This document shows positions 53,004-62,486 of a DNA stretch of 64,000 bases, in pieces; the stretch's first letter is position 1; every line of letters begins with the position of its first letter. The notes beneath the pieces were generated by a model. That model was not told the DNA's origin, searched no databases, and was given only the letters and a program-made list of their open reading frames with translations. Where the stretch lies: the NCBI GenBank assembly GCA_964432985.1, contig CAYSPT010000005.1:62001-126000 (forward strand). The letters run 5' to 3'. Both the position numbers and the translations under genes were made by a program. Origin of the DNA: CAYSPT01 sp964432985 (lineage in GTDB: Bacteria > Muiribacteriota > CAYSPT01).

Positions 53004-54779
53004 TTACTGCGGGTAGGTCATCTCGATAATCGAAAGACTATGGCCGGGAATCAACAGGGGCATGGGTGGTTCGGATGGAAGTTCCAGGAGAATTTTTTCC
53101 GGTATGATCGGCCGTTCCCACGGCCACTGCATTGCTTCGTTGCGGCTGATCTCCGCCCAGCCGGAGCGGGCGTATGAATCGGCGGAGAAGGTAAGTTGAA
53201 CACCGTCCGCAACCTCTTTACCCGGATTGAACGCCGCCACAGCCGGAATGCTGCTGCGGTTAAACAAGACCAGAATCATCCTGTCAGTAGCGGAAAACGC
53301 AGCCGCCTGCAACGCCGGAATCCCGTAGCCGCCTGGAATATCCAGAAACAGCCGGGGGCCTCCTTCAACCCGGATAGGGTGCATATTGTCCGATAACCGG
53401 GCGATGTGGGCAAGTTGCGCAAACATCTGTCCGGCCGGGGTAACAAACAGTGAAGCTTCCTTGACCGGTACCAGCACTGTCGAGTCCTTCCGCTCCGTTC
53501 CGGGGACGTGAGTCATGGCAAAACCGTCGTCTCCGGTCAGGGAACGGTAAAACAGGACCTTAATAATGTCCTGGTGACGGATTGCCGAAAGAATATATCC
53601 TACTACGTGCAGACCGTGCAAGGGGGAATTTATCAGGTGGGCGAGGTAGGCGTCCGCCACCGGGTGTTTGATTCGTTCGCGGTCGTGCAGCCATTGAAAG
53701 GGCAGGTTATATTCCGTCACCCAGATAGGGAGATTATCGTAATCAAACCTGCTTCGCTTGGCCCAGGTCGTCATGGCAATGTCAGGATAGGCGAGTATCA
53801 GGTCATCCCACTGGTCTCGAGGGATATTGTGAAACAGGTGCGGGTTGCATCCGTCGCAGCGCACACTCCAGGCATCGTACAGTTCGCGGTACCGGTACAG
53901 AACATTGTTCCACTCCTCCTCCCGGACATCGAATACTGGTTTACGGGGCATGTAACGCGGCTCTTCCGGTGGAGGAAGCAGTTGTTTTCCGTCGGCGCAC
54001 AGGGCAATCTTTGCTTTTCCATAGCGCTCGCGTATCCTTCGGATAGCGGGATACACCCTGTTTACATAATCACGGGCAGACGGAAGCTCCCGTCTGAAAA
54101 CGTCTTTCTCTATGGCGTTTCCCATTTCGGCGAACGCAATAGAAACCTGGTTGGTGGAGAAATTTTCAACTGTTTGCACCAGTTCCCTGCTCGAGTTAGT
54201 AATCGGATTGAACACCCACATGGGTTTGACTTTCATATCGTGTTGCGCGGCCAGCAGGCCGGTCATGAATTCGAAAGATTTGAACGAACGCTTTCCCCGG
54301 GGGGATCGCTCCAGGTTCTGCGACATGCTGCGGTACCGCTGTGACCAGACAGGATAGAGAAATCCAAGTATCCTTTCCTGTGAAACAAACCGCCCGGAAC
54401 TCATGTCGAAGTAACTGCTGACCTCTCCCCCCGGAAATCTCAGCGCTCCTACCTGCATCAACTCCAGGGCCTGGACGAGGTCCGGGTCATCAGGTCTCAT
54501 CCCCCGCTTCGCCCAGGTATTGCTCACACCGAACAGCATGTGATTTATGGGAACTGGCGGCTGAAGTTCCAGCGTGGCGACAAACTGAAGATACCCGGGG
54601 GTTATCGGTTCTTTTTCGGAGTCCGCTGCAGCATACGTGGCAGCGATGTCCACTGCCGTATAGGCGGCCGTCACCAGCAGAATGACCGCCAGACACATGA
54701 CGAAATTCCCCCGCTGGAGGAAAAGAGAAGTGTGGGCTCTGTCGCTTCGTCTGTTTTTTTCAGCCGCGGCCTCGATCAT
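53004..54779 (-). CDS. Glycoside-hydrolase-like protein (GH-A clan type), membrane-anchored
   Basis: 591 aa. One N-terminal membrane segment (VMCLAVILLVTAAYTAVDIA) and then a TIM-barrel glycosidase pattern: LMQVGALRFPGGEVSSYFD (like LRYPGG of GH39/51/79 families), FAEMGNAIEKD at the position of the acid/base Asn-Glu, and the nucleophile-like LPIWVTEYNLPFQW (Glu near 356), followed by a C-terminal beta-sandwich. Here the acid/base Glu would be Ala222. So this may be catalytically impaired, or the site lies elsewhere. Family assignment is by motif only. Confidence 0.6.
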   Translation of the reverse strand: MIEAAAEKNRRSDRAHTSLFLQRGNFVMCLAVILLVTAAYTAVDIAATYAAADSEKEPITPGYLQFVATLELQPPVPINHMLFGVSNTWAKRGMRPDDPDLVQALELMQVGALRFPGGEVSSYFDMSSGRFVSQERILGFLYPVWSQRYRSMSQNLERSPRGKRSFKSFEFMTGLLAAQHDMKVKPMWVFNPITNSSRELVQTVENFSTNQVSIAFAEMGNAIEKDVFRRELPSARDYVNRVYPAIRRIRERYGKAKIALCADGKQLLPPPEEPRYMPRKPVFDVREEEWNNVLYRYRELYDAWSVRCDGCNPHLFHNIPRDQWDDLILAYPDIAMTTWAKRSRFDYDNLPIWVTEYNLPFQWLHDRERIKHPVADAYLAHLINSPLHGLHVVGYILSAIRHQDIIKVLFYRSLTGDDGFAMTHVPGTERKDSTVLVPVKEASLFVTPAGQMFAQLAHIARLSDNMHPIRVEGGPRLFLDIPGGYGIPALQAAAFSATDRMILVLFNRSSIPAVAAFNPGKEVADGVQLTFSADSYARSGWAEISRNEAMQWPWERPIIPEKILLELPSEPPMPLLIPGHSLSIIEMTYPQ

Positions 54780-54943
54780 CCAGGTATTCCTTTCTCTGGC
54801 AATTATACTACGTAAAAGGGGTGGGGCTGATTTATTCTGTTATGGATGATTTTTTTTCTAAGCTAAATCATAATGAGATAATAATTTCCCGGCCTTTCCA
54901 TGAAGAAATATTTAAATCAAAATATGGTTAAATCCGTGTATGG

Positions 54944-54972
54944 TTGACGGAAAAAGCCTGTACGTATAGACT
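54944..54972 (+). promoter_or_regulatory. Sigma-70-type promoter for the gene at 55005
   Basis: TTGACG (54944-54949), 17-bp spacer, TAGACT (54967-54972), 33 bp before the ATG at 55005. Confidence 0.5.
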
Positions 54973-55004
54973 TGAACCTGGCAGAAGGGAAGGAGCTGAA
55001 AAAT

Positions 55005-55466
55005 ATGAAATTGTATCGATCAAGAATGGTACGGGCGGCGGTAGCAGTGCTCGGTGTACTCTTGTTGTTATGCAGTCTAAGGCCTGGGGAGGCCCTGAAA
55101 TTGAAAGACATTCTCAAGGACGCGGGCAAGTATATCGTTGCCAAGGAACTGGTAAAAGAAATGGCCGGTCCTCTAAACAGCTTTATCAACACGCTCCTTC
55201 TCAACCATGGAGTGGAGAACAAGGAGGTGACCAAGGTTGTGCCGCTGCTGACACTGGGAGAAAAAACACAGATAGGCTTGGCCCAGGTTCAGGGTCCCCA
55301 GGAGTTGATAGATACGGTTAGATCAGTGTTCCAAATCCAGGCACGCTTTGGGGGGCACGAACGGTACACGATCCGGGCGTACATTCCTTCCACCAGTTCG
55401 AATCCTTTCAAGTTGGACCGGGTGCATGGTATAGGAGTAACGGCGCTTATACAGGGCCGGTTGTAG
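55005..55466 (+). CDS. Secreted protein of unknown function, 153 aa
   Basis: Signal peptide (VRAAVAVLGVLLLLCSLRPG, cleavage near GEA) and a mature part with helical KLKDILKDAGKYIVAKELVK and strand-rich RYTIRAYIPSTSSNPFKL. ATG 55005 with AAGGAGC 8 bp upstream; a TTG at 54972 is an alternative. It precedes the Gld-like ABC operon by 21 bp and may be its first gene. No family recognised. Confidence 0.7.
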   Translation: MKLYRSRMVRAAVAVLGVLLLLCSLRPGEALKLKDILKDAGKYIVAKELVKEMAGPLNSFINTLLLNHGVENKEVTKVVPLLTLGEKTQIGLAQVQGPQELIDTVRSVFQIQARFGGHERYTIRAYIPSTSSNPFKLDRVHGIGVTALIQGRL

Positions 55467-55487
55467 AGCATAGATAGGCAATCGGAT

Positions 55488-56486
55488 ATGATCGAAGTCG
55501 AAGGACTCACTAAACGGTACGATAGTTTTACTGCGGTAGACAATGTCTCTTTCCGGGTGGAGCGGGGGGAAATTCTCGGTTTTCTGGGACCGAACGCAGC
55601 GGGGAAAACCACCACCATGCGTGTCTTGACGGGATACCATCCTCCCAGTGAAGGAACCGTCCGGGTGGCCGGATTCGATATTCTTGATCAGGGAATGGAA
55701 GCCAAGAAAAAGATAGGCTACCTACCAGAAAGGATTCCTCTGTACCACGACATGACGGTTCGTACCTATCTCGATTTTGTAGGAGAGTTGAAAGGGCTTC
55801 CCCGTCATGAACGGCGCGGAAGTGTCGGACGGGCAATGGAGCGGGCCGGACTGGAAGACGTCACCACGGAGATAATCGGCAAGCTCTCGCGGGGATTCCG
55901 CCAGCGGGTGGCTATTGCTCAGTCCATCGTGCACAACCCGGAAGTGATCGTGCTGGATGAGCCGACCCTGGGACTCGATCCGAGCCAGATTATCCAGGTC
56001 CGGAACCTTATCCGCTCCCTGGGCGGCGAGCACACGGTGATCCTTTCTACGCATATCCTCCCCGAGGTGAGCATGACCTGTAACCGGGTGGTGATCATCA
56101 ATAAAGGCAAACTGGTGGCGGAGGGAACTCCCGATGAGCTTACCAGCCGCTTGAAGGGCGCCGAGCGGGTGTATATCGAAGTGGCGTGCGACGACCGTAC
56201 AGCCCTGACGGATCTGCTCGGGTCATCCAGGGGAGTGACCGGCGTGGAGCTCACAGAGACGTTCGGAGATGACCGGTTTGGATTTATCGTGGAAAGCAAG
56301 CTGTCCCGGGATGTGAGGCCCCAGGTCGCGGCGGCGGTTGTTGGCGCAGGGTATCGCCTTCTGGAACTCAGGTATGTGGGATTGAGCCTGGAGGAAATTT
56401 TTCTCGAACTCACCACCGAAGAGGAGCCACCAGACCGTGAAGCAGCCGTTGCACGAGGTGAGGAGAAGGAGGTGGTTGAATCGTGA
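55488..56486 (+). CDS. ABC transporter ATPase, GldA-like
   Basis: 332 aa. Walker A FLGPNAAGKTTTMRVLTG, signature LSRGFRQRVAIAQSI, Walker B VIVLDEPTLGLDPS, H-loop LSTHIL; the C-terminal extension (GVTGVELTETFGDDRFGFIV) is the type seen in ABC-2 exporters with GldA-like ATPases. It forms an exporter with the next two genes. ATG start with weak upstream purines. It overlaps the permease by 4 bp. Confidence 0.92.
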   Translation: MIEVEGLTKRYDSFTAVDNVSFRVERGEILGFLGPNAAGKTTTMRVLTGYHPPSEGTVRVAGFDILDQGMEAKKKIGYLPERIPLYHDMTVRTYLDFVGELKGLPRHERRGSVGRAMERAGLEDVTTEIIGKLSRGFRQRVAIAQSIVHNPEVIVLDEPTLGLDPSQIIQVRNLIRSLGGEHTVILSTHILPEVSMTCNRVVIINKGKLVAEGTPDELTSRLKGAERVYIEVACDDRTALTDLLGSSRGVTGVELTETFGDDRFGFIVESKLSRDVRPQVAAAVVGAGYRLLELRYVGLSLEEIFLELTTEEEPPDREAAVARGEEKEVVES

Positions 56487-57253
56487 GAAACCTGTGGGCG
56501 ATATTCAAAAAGGAAATCAGGCTTTATTTCGTCTCACCTATCGCGTATGTGGTGGCGGGCATCTTCCTGGTCATTATGGGATATTTTTTCTATTCGCTGC
56601 TCGGTTTTTTTCACGGCGCGTGCGTTCAAGCTACCGGCTACGCCCATATGCAGGAGCGGCTCAATATCAATGAGTGGGTGGTGCGCCCGTTTTTCTACAA
56701 CATGACCATTGCCATGCTCCTTCTGCTGCCGCTGCTGACCATGCGACTCTTTGCAGAGGAGAAACGCCAGGGAACCTTTGAGCTGTTGTTCACGTCGCCT
56801 CTGGGTAACCTGGAGCTGATTCTGGGCAAGTTCGCAGCGTGCTTCTCGGTGTTTGCCGGTATGGTGACCATGACCGCTTTCTATCACCTGTTCCTGGGAG
56901 TGATTGGCAATCCCGATGTGGCGCCGATTATCACCTCGTACCTGGGTGTGCTGCTCATGGGAGCGGCCTTCATCGCCTTCGGAGAACTGGTATCGACCTT
57001 GACGCAGAACCAGGTAGTAGCGGCAGCCCTGGGATTCGGTGGCGTCATGCTTTTCTATGTCATCGGGTGGCTCGAACACCAGGCTAGCGGGCTGTCCAAA
57101 CACGTGTTCAGGATACTGTCACTGATCAATCACATGGATGACTTCAGTAAGGGGATAATCAGTACGGAGCATATCGTGTTCTATTTCAGCTTTATTTTCC
57201 TCTGGCTCTTTCTTACCGGGATATCCCTGGAGTCGATAAGGTGGAGGGACTGA
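56483..57253 (+). CDS. ABC-2-type permease, GldF-like
   Basis: 256 aa with about six membrane segments (AYVVAGIFLVIMGYFFYSLL first, then LLLLPLLTMRLFAEEKRQGT). The motif LTMRLFAEEKRQGTFELL is typical of ABC-2 permeases of the GldF/NosY kind. GTG start in the overlap with the ATPase gene. It pairs with that ATPase and the GldG-like protein. Confidence 0.9.
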   Translation: MRNLWAIFKKEIRLYFVSPIAYVVAGIFLVIMGYFFYSLLGFFHGACVQATGYAHMQERLNINEWVVRPFFYNMTIAMLLLLPLLTMRLFAEEKRQGTFELLFTSPLGNLELILGKFAACFSVFAGMVTMTAFYHLFLGVIGNPDVAPIITSYLGVLLMGAAFIAFGELVSTLTQNQVVAAALGFGGVMLFYVIGWLEHQASGLSKHVFRILSLINHMDDFSKGIISTEHIVFYFSFIFLWLFLTGISLESIRWRD

Positions 57254-57258
57254 CCGTG

Positions 57259-58911
57259 ATGGATAATAAAATAAAAGCTGGTGTCAAGAACATTCTGGGG
57301 TTGTCGGGGCTGTTTCTACTCCTGGCTTCCCTGGTGGCATACACCTTCGAAAGCTACGGTCACGCCTGGTCCACGTCGTTGCTTTTCGCCGCTCTGGTGC
57401 TGGTGCTGGGATACATGGGGATGCAGTTTGAAGCGTTTAAGAAATTCCTGCACCGTCGCTCGGCCCGGTTTGGTGCAAACATGATTCTTTACGTGGTGGT
57501 GGTATTGGGGATATTGATTACTGTCAATTACCTGGCCGAAAAGCATCGGTGGCGCTGGGATACCACCGAGTTGGGACTGTACACTCTGTCACCGCAGACG
57601 AAAAAGCTCCTCGCCGGACTTGAGAAGTCCATTGAAATAACCGCTTTTTTCCCCGACGGCGCACCCCTGGGACAACTCACCAGGGAAATGCTTCAGCAAT
57701 ATACATACGAGTCGTCGCAGGTCACGTTCCGGATAGTGGATCCTGACAAAAACCCGGTAGAAACAAAGGCTATGAAAGCTGTCCCTGCCATGGTGTTTCT
57801 CAAATGCGGCGAACGGGAAGAGAAGTATATTGTCGATCAGAAACCTACGGAAAACCAGCTCACCAACGCCATTCTGAAGGTGACCCGTGAGGGACAGAAA
57901 AAGGTATATTTCGTTGATGGGCATGGAGAGAAAAGCCTGGAGGATGATAGCACTGAAGGTCTGACGCTTCTGAAGGAAGCTCTCAAGGAGCTGAATTACC
58001 AGGTGGAGCCGCTGGTGCTCGTCCACCAGCCGTCGGTTCCCGACGATGCAGCGGTCGTGGTGGTGTGCGGTCCCGACAAGGAATTGCTCGAGCAGGAAGG
58101 AGCCCGGTTACGGGACTACGTAGCCCGGGGTGGTCGGCTCATCGTGCAAATCGACCCGGCACCAGCCGCCGCCATGGAAACATTTTTGACCGGTTACGGC
58201 GTGCTTCCGGGTGAAGGACTGGTGATCGATACTGTTTCCCAGATATTTGGAGTCAACTTCGTGTACGCCGCTGTCATGAACTATGATTCTCACCCCATCA
58301 ATCAGGACTTCAACTACATTACCCTGTATCCGGAAGCCCGTCCGCTGAACATCGCCGAAGAGCTGCCCGCCGGTGTTCAGGTAATGCCACTGGCGACGAC
58401 ATCGGCTAACAGCTGGGCCGAGAAAGGGCCTTTGCAGGGTGAGGTCAGCTTCGATTCCGAACAGGATGTACAGGGACCGGTCACCCTGGCCGTAGTGGTA
58501 AACGTCCGCGCTGAAAACGCCGCGGGTGGAGCGTCGGAAACCAACAGCAGGGAAGAAGATACCGGGAACGACCGCCTGTCCACCGGTGATGCCTTAAGCG
58601 ATGAGGCTGCAGCCGTGTCGGCGGTACCCGGTCTCCCGAAAGAGATCAACGGACTCATGGTGGTCTTCGGGGACTCCGATTTCGTTACCAACAAGTACCT
58701 CACTTTCCAAGGGAACCTTTCGTACTTTCTCAACAGTGTCCACTACCTTGCCGGTGAAGAAGACCTGGTGGCTATCAGTCCCAAACAGATACAGAACAGG
58801 ACTTTGCTTCTCACCGATGAGCAGCGGACCACCGCTTTCTGGCTCATAGTGTTTCCACCGTTCGTGGTGGGAACGGCCGGGATCATGGTCTGGCTGAGCA
58901 GAAGGGGGTAA
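57259..58911 (+). CDS. GldG-like ABC transporter auxiliary protein
   Basis: About 550 aa: two N-terminal membrane helices, a large extracytoplasmic domain beginning WDTTELGLYTLSPQTKKLLA (typical of the GldG/ABC_transp_aux family) and a C-terminal membrane helix (LIVFPPFVVGTAGIMVWLSR). In Bacteroidota GldG is needed with GldA and GldF for gliding; here no other gliding genes are present, so a general exporter or envelope role is more likely. Start ATG 57259; the GTG at 57241 would overlap the permease. Confidence 0.88.
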   Translation: MDNKIKAGVKNILGLSGLFLLLASLVAYTFESYGHAWSTSLLFAALVLVLGYMGMQFEAFKKFLHRRSARFGANMILYVVVVLGILITVNYLAEKHRWRWDTTELGLYTLSPQTKKLLAGLEKSIEITAFFPDGAPLGQLTREMLQQYTYESSQVTFRIVDPDKNPVETKAMKAVPAMVFLKCGEREEKYIVDQKPTENQLTNAILKVTREGQKKVYFVDGHGEKSLEDDSTEGLTLLKEALKELNYQVEPLVLVHQPSVPDDAAVVVVCGPDKELLEQEGARLRDYVARGGRLIVQIDPAPAAAMETFLTGYGVLPGEGLVIDTVSQIFGVNFVYAAVMNYDSHPINQDFNYITLYPEARPLNIAEELPAGVQVMPLATTSANSWAEKGPLQGEVSFDSEQDVQGPVTLAVVVNVRAENAAGGASETNSREEDTGNDRLSTGDALSDEAAAVSAVPGLPKEINGLMVVFGDSDFVTNKYLTFQGNLSYFLNSVHYLAGEEDLVAISPKQIQNRTLLLTDEQRTTAFWLIVFPPFVVGTAGIMVWLSRRG

Positions 58912-58917
58912 AAAGCA

Positions 58918-60411
58918 GTGCGCTGGCGCAATACCATTGTCGGTCTCTTTATTTTCCTGGGACTGCTGTCCTACGTGTATTTCGTCGAGGTGAATCGGGA
59001 TGTTGAAGACGGGCAGCATCTGACGGAGTTCGACGAGCAGGACATCCAGTCCGTGACGCTGGTATCGGGCGGTGAACCGGTGGTGCTGGTCCGTGACGAG
59101 CATGATAGTAAAGAGTTCAAAATTGTCAAACCGGTATCCTGGCCGGCGGACAGGATAGCAGCCAGGGCTGTTTTTTCGGCAGCAGCAGGGCTCGTCTCGG
59201 TAAAAAGTTTTGATTCAAGTGGTTTGAATCGGACTGATTTCGGCCTCGAACCTCCGGTCACCACCATCGAGGTGAATGTGGCAAAAAAAAACGACCTGAT
59301 AACCATCTATCTGGGTGACCCGAATCCCTCGGAGGAGAAGCGGTATGTGTCTGTGCAAGGGCAGCCGCGGATACACCTGGTAAACGCATACAAGGTCAAA
59401 GCATTTAACAAGACGCTGCTCGATCTCAGGTTGAAGGACATCGTGACGGGACTGGGGGCGCAGAAGATAAACAGCATCGAGATCAGTCGGCCGTCACAGG
59501 GCTCACCTGTGTGCCTGTCCCGACCGCAGGACGGTGACGGATGGAGGATTACCTTGCCGTTTGAGGACCGGGCTGATACGGTAGAGGTTCGGAACTTTTT
59601 GTATGACGTTATCGGTATAAAGGCCGAGGATTTCGTGGATAAACCCGCGCCTGATGCAGAATCGTACGGACTGGATCGGCCCCTCATTACCGTGACACTC
59701 AGGACGGCGGAGGGTGAACGCGCCTGTGAGCTTTCCATCGGGGTTTCACCGGACGGTAAACACTTTGTCAGCAAGGACGGCGAGAAAACGCTTTTCACGA
59801 TACATGCTACCTCGGCTGACGACCTGCTCACAATAGGAGAGGATCAGTTGCGGGACCATCGGGTCTTCGGATTCAATACCAATTCCGCTCAAAAAGTGGA
59901 GATTCGGTACCCGGGCCGAAGCCTTGTCTTGCTGCATCAGGCTGTTGAGGGCGTCTGGAAACAGGCCGTGACCGGACAGACAGTGGAACGCGCCGGCGTG
60001 GCAGCGTTTCTAAAAAAACTGGGTGACCTGAAAGCACAGGATTTTACCGACGATGTGCCGGCGGATGAGACACCAGCTCCTCGGGAAGAAACAGGAATAG
60101 AAATACTGCTGACCGGCCCTGCTGGCAACGAGCCCTACACCGTCACTATTGTACCCGGTGTCCCTGAAGAGACTTGCGCTCTGGTTACGGTCCCCGACCG
60201 TAAGGCGCATCTGGTTATTCCGGGGGACTTCGTGGACATGGTACAAGGCTTTCTTACTACTACTATCCCTGCGGGAACAGCTACTTTCCCGGCAGGAGAT
60301 ATGAATGATAAAGAAGTGCACGATAAAAAAGTGCGCTTTAAACCGGACGGAACGAGTGTCCCTGGACCACAGGAGAAGTCCGTACCGGAAAAAAAGGTGG
60401 AACCGGAATGA
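58918..60411 (+). CDS. DUF4340-domain protein of the GldG-like operon
   Basis: 497 aa. One N-terminal membrane helix (TIVGLFIFLGLLSYVYFVEV) and repeated DUF4340-type segments in the periplasmic part (RTDFGLEPPVTTIEVNVAKK, SYGLDRPLITVTLRTAEGER). DUF4340 genes commonly follow GldG-like genes. GTG start with AAGGGGG upstream. It overlaps the next gene by ATGA. Function unknown; likely a periplasmic partner of the ABC complex. Confidence 0.88.
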   Translation: MRWRNTIVGLFIFLGLLSYVYFVEVNRDVEDGQHLTEFDEQDIQSVTLVSGGEPVVLVRDEHDSKEFKIVKPVSWPADRIAARAVFSAAAGLVSVKSFDSSGLNRTDFGLEPPVTTIEVNVAKKNDLITIYLGDPNPSEEKRYVSVQGQPRIHLVNAYKVKAFNKTLLDLRLKDIVTGLGAQKINSIEISRPSQGSPVCLSRPQDGDGWRITLPFEDRADTVEVRNFLYDVIGIKAEDFVDKPAPDAESYGLDRPLITVTLRTAEGERACELSIGVSPDGKHFVSKDGEKTLFTIHATSADDLLTIGEDQLRDHRVFGFNTNSAQKVEIRYPGRSLVLLHQAVEGVWKQAVTGQTVERAGVAAFLKKLGDLKAQDFTDDVPADETPAPREETGIEILLTGPAGNEPYTVTIVPGVPEETCALVTVPDRKAHLVIPGDFVDMVQGFLTTTIPAGTATFPAGDMNDKEVHDKKVRFKPDGTSVPGPQEKSVPEKKVEPE

Positions 60412-62486
60412 AATTTACTGTCATGGTGAGAAACCGGCTGACCAATCCACTGGTGCAGCTTGGTATGATTCTGCTGGGTTTTTATATTATTCTGTGCATG
60501 CCGTGGTGCGGCCGCATGCACGCTTCGGCTCCTCCGCAGGCGGACTCAGCTAAACGAATAGCAGCCACGGTGAGTGTGAAATCCGCGTCCACCTCCCGGG
60601 CGGTTGCACAAAAAGGTAGCCAGCTGGATTCGCCAGAACCTCAGCCCCACTCGTTTCTTAAGGTGGACGAAATTGAGACCGGCGACACAGGATATGGCTT
60701 TACGGTGTTCAAAGGAAGAACTATCGAACGGTTCGATGTGGTCATCCTGGGCGTGCTCAAAAAAGCGTTCATGGGAGGAGACATAATCCTGGCCCGTCTT
60801 TCAGGGGGGCCGCTTGAAAAAACAGGGATTATCGCCGGTATGAGCGGGAGCCCTGTATATATAAAAGGACAGTTGATTGGCGCGGTGGCGTATGGATGGT
60901 ATTTCGCCAAGGAGCCCATTTGCGGGATTACCCCTATTCACGAAATGCTCCAGATCCTTCAACAGGATGAGAAAGAAGGGCCTGAACCCATGGAGCCTCC
61001 GGTCGGTTTGGGATTTCGAATGCCGGAAAAACACAGCGACGGTACTTCCTCGTCTCAAGACAGCGCTTCACAGTCATACAGCGGTCTGAGGTTAATTGAG
61101 ACGCCGGTCATGTTCTCCGGGTTCTCCCGGGAAGTGGTTCAGCGGGCCGGCCGGACACTTCAACAGTACGGCATGACCCCTATGTATTCAGGAACAGGCT
61201 TGATAGACACAGTTACTGCTGCCGGAGTACAGTCACCTCAAAACGATGATGTTTCAAAGGATGACGGTTCGAAGGATAACGGTTCGCAGACAGGGGAACC
61301 TGGAAAAACCGAAGAATCCGGTCTCACCGTAACATCCCATCCTACCGCCCCGTTTGAGCCCGGAGCGCCGTTGGGAGTTGTCATGGTCAGCGGCGACAGG
61401 CGGATTACCGGGGTGGGAACGCTCACCTACCGCCGCGACGACGTGGTGCTGGCATTCGGTCATTCCATGTTTGCTGCTGGTCCCCTGGATGTGCCCATGA
61501 CACACGCCTCGGTGGAAACCTGTCTTGCCAGCGTGGCGGCATCATTTAAGCTCGCCACACCCGGTCCGGTGGTCGGCCGGGTCGTCAACGATAGGCGGCC
61601 TGGTATCGTGGGGCACGTGGGAGAATCCCCTGCCTCTGTCTCGTTCGTCATGAAGATGGTCCCGGATGAAGACGCCGATGTGACCTACTCTGTGGATGTG
61701 ATGCGGCACGATATTCTGACTCCCATGCTTCTGGAATGGGTCCTGGACGACGCCCTTGGGGAAACCGGCCGGCAGTTGGGAAAATTGACGTTGTACTCAA
61801 AGCTTCGATTCGATGTCGAGGGCCACGGAACACTGGAATTTCCAGAGACCTGTGCCGCTCAGGAATCCCCCTGGTTTCTCGCTTCGTACATTCTCAGACC
61901 GCTTGAAGCCGTGTGGGTCAATCCCCTGGAAAAAGTACGAATCACTTCGGTGGAAGCAGATATCCGGGTGAGCAAGAAGTTCCGCGCAGCGGTAATCGAA
62001 GAAATCCGGCTTGGAAGCCCCCGGGCCAAACCCGGGGATGATGTCACTGTCTCTGTTGTTCTTAAGCCCTACCGGGGCAGGAAGATCGTGCGGTCTCTCG
62101 ATATCAATGTGCCGCATTCAGCAGTGCCAGGGGATATCGAAGTCATAGCTTGTGACGCCGAAACTGCCTTTGAACAAGAGCGGTCAAGGTCTCCGATGCT
62201 GTTCGAACCAACAACGCTTCAAGGGCTGATCGCAATGCTTGAATTAAAAGAAGACAACCGGAACGTCGTGGTGGCTCTGTCGGTGCCAACCGAAGGTTTA
62301 ATGGTTGGTGACCGCCAGATGCCCCGGCTGCCGGAATCGGTTCGGGAGGTGCTCACCGCCGCCCCGAGCGATGGAGATGTCGGACCGCTTGTTCATCATG
62401 AAACGTGGACCGTGGAAACGGGTTACATGATCGAGGGGAGCCGGACGGCCATACTGACTATTATTCCCGAGGAGAGTGATTTTTAA
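60408..62486 (+). CDS. SpoIVB-type (S55) serine peptidase-like protein, membrane-anchored
   Basis: 692 aa. N-terminal membrane helix (QLGMILLGFYIILCMPW), then an S55-like core: VDEIETGDTGYGFTVFKGRT, the serine motif IAGMSGSPVYIKG (Ser146) and EPICGITPIHEML. In sporulating Firmicutes SpoIVB activates the sigma-K pathway; S55-like proteins in diderms are poorly studied. A disordered insert (about 275-310, with KDDGSKDNGSQ) and a long C-terminal beta-rich region follow. It closes or continues the Gld-like operon. Confidence 0.8.
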   Translation: MKFTVMVRNRLTNPLVQLGMILLGFYIILCMPWCGRMHASAPPQADSAKRIAATVSVKSASTSRAVAQKGSQLDSPEPQPHSFLKVDEIETGDTGYGFTVFKGRTIERFDVVILGVLKKAFMGGDIILARLSGGPLEKTGIIAGMSGSPVYIKGQLIGAVAYGWYFAKEPICGITPIHEMLQILQQDEKEGPEPMEPPVGLGFRMPEKHSDGTSSSQDSASQSYSGLRLIETPVMFSGFSREVVQRAGRTLQQYGMTPMYSGTGLIDTVTAAGVQSPQNDDVSKDDGSKDNGSQTGEPGKTEESGLTVTSHPTAPFEPGAPLGVVMVSGDRRITGVGTLTYRRDDVVLAFGHSMFAAGPLDVPMTHASVETCLASVAASFKLATPGPVVGRVVNDRRPGIVGHVGESPASVSFVMKMVPDEDADVTYSVDVMRHDILTPMLLEWVLDDALGETGRQLGKLTLYSKLRFDVEGHGTLEFPETCAAQESPWFLASYILRPLEAVWVNPLEKVRITSVEADIRVSKKFRAAVIEEIRLGSPRAKPGDDVTVSVVLKPYRGRKIVRSLDINVPHSAVPGDIEVIACDAETAFEQERSRSPMLFEPTTLQGLIAMLELKEDNRNVVVALSVPTEGLMVGDRQMPRLPESVREVLTAAPSDGDVGPLVHHETWTVETGYMIEGSRTAILTIIPEESDF

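Noticed and set aside
53508..54344. 278-codon plus-strand frame
   Set aside because: Antisense to the glycosidase-like gene; no start signal or recognisable domain.
55488..60411. Gliding motility locus
   Set aside because: Only GldA/F/G-like and DUF4340 genes are present; these occur widely without gliding, and no GldJKLMN or Spr genes are here.
60408..62486. Evidence for sporulation from the SpoIVB-type gene
   Set aside because: S55-like domains occur outside sporulating bacteria, and the window is clearly from an LPS-producing diderm with no other sporulation gene.
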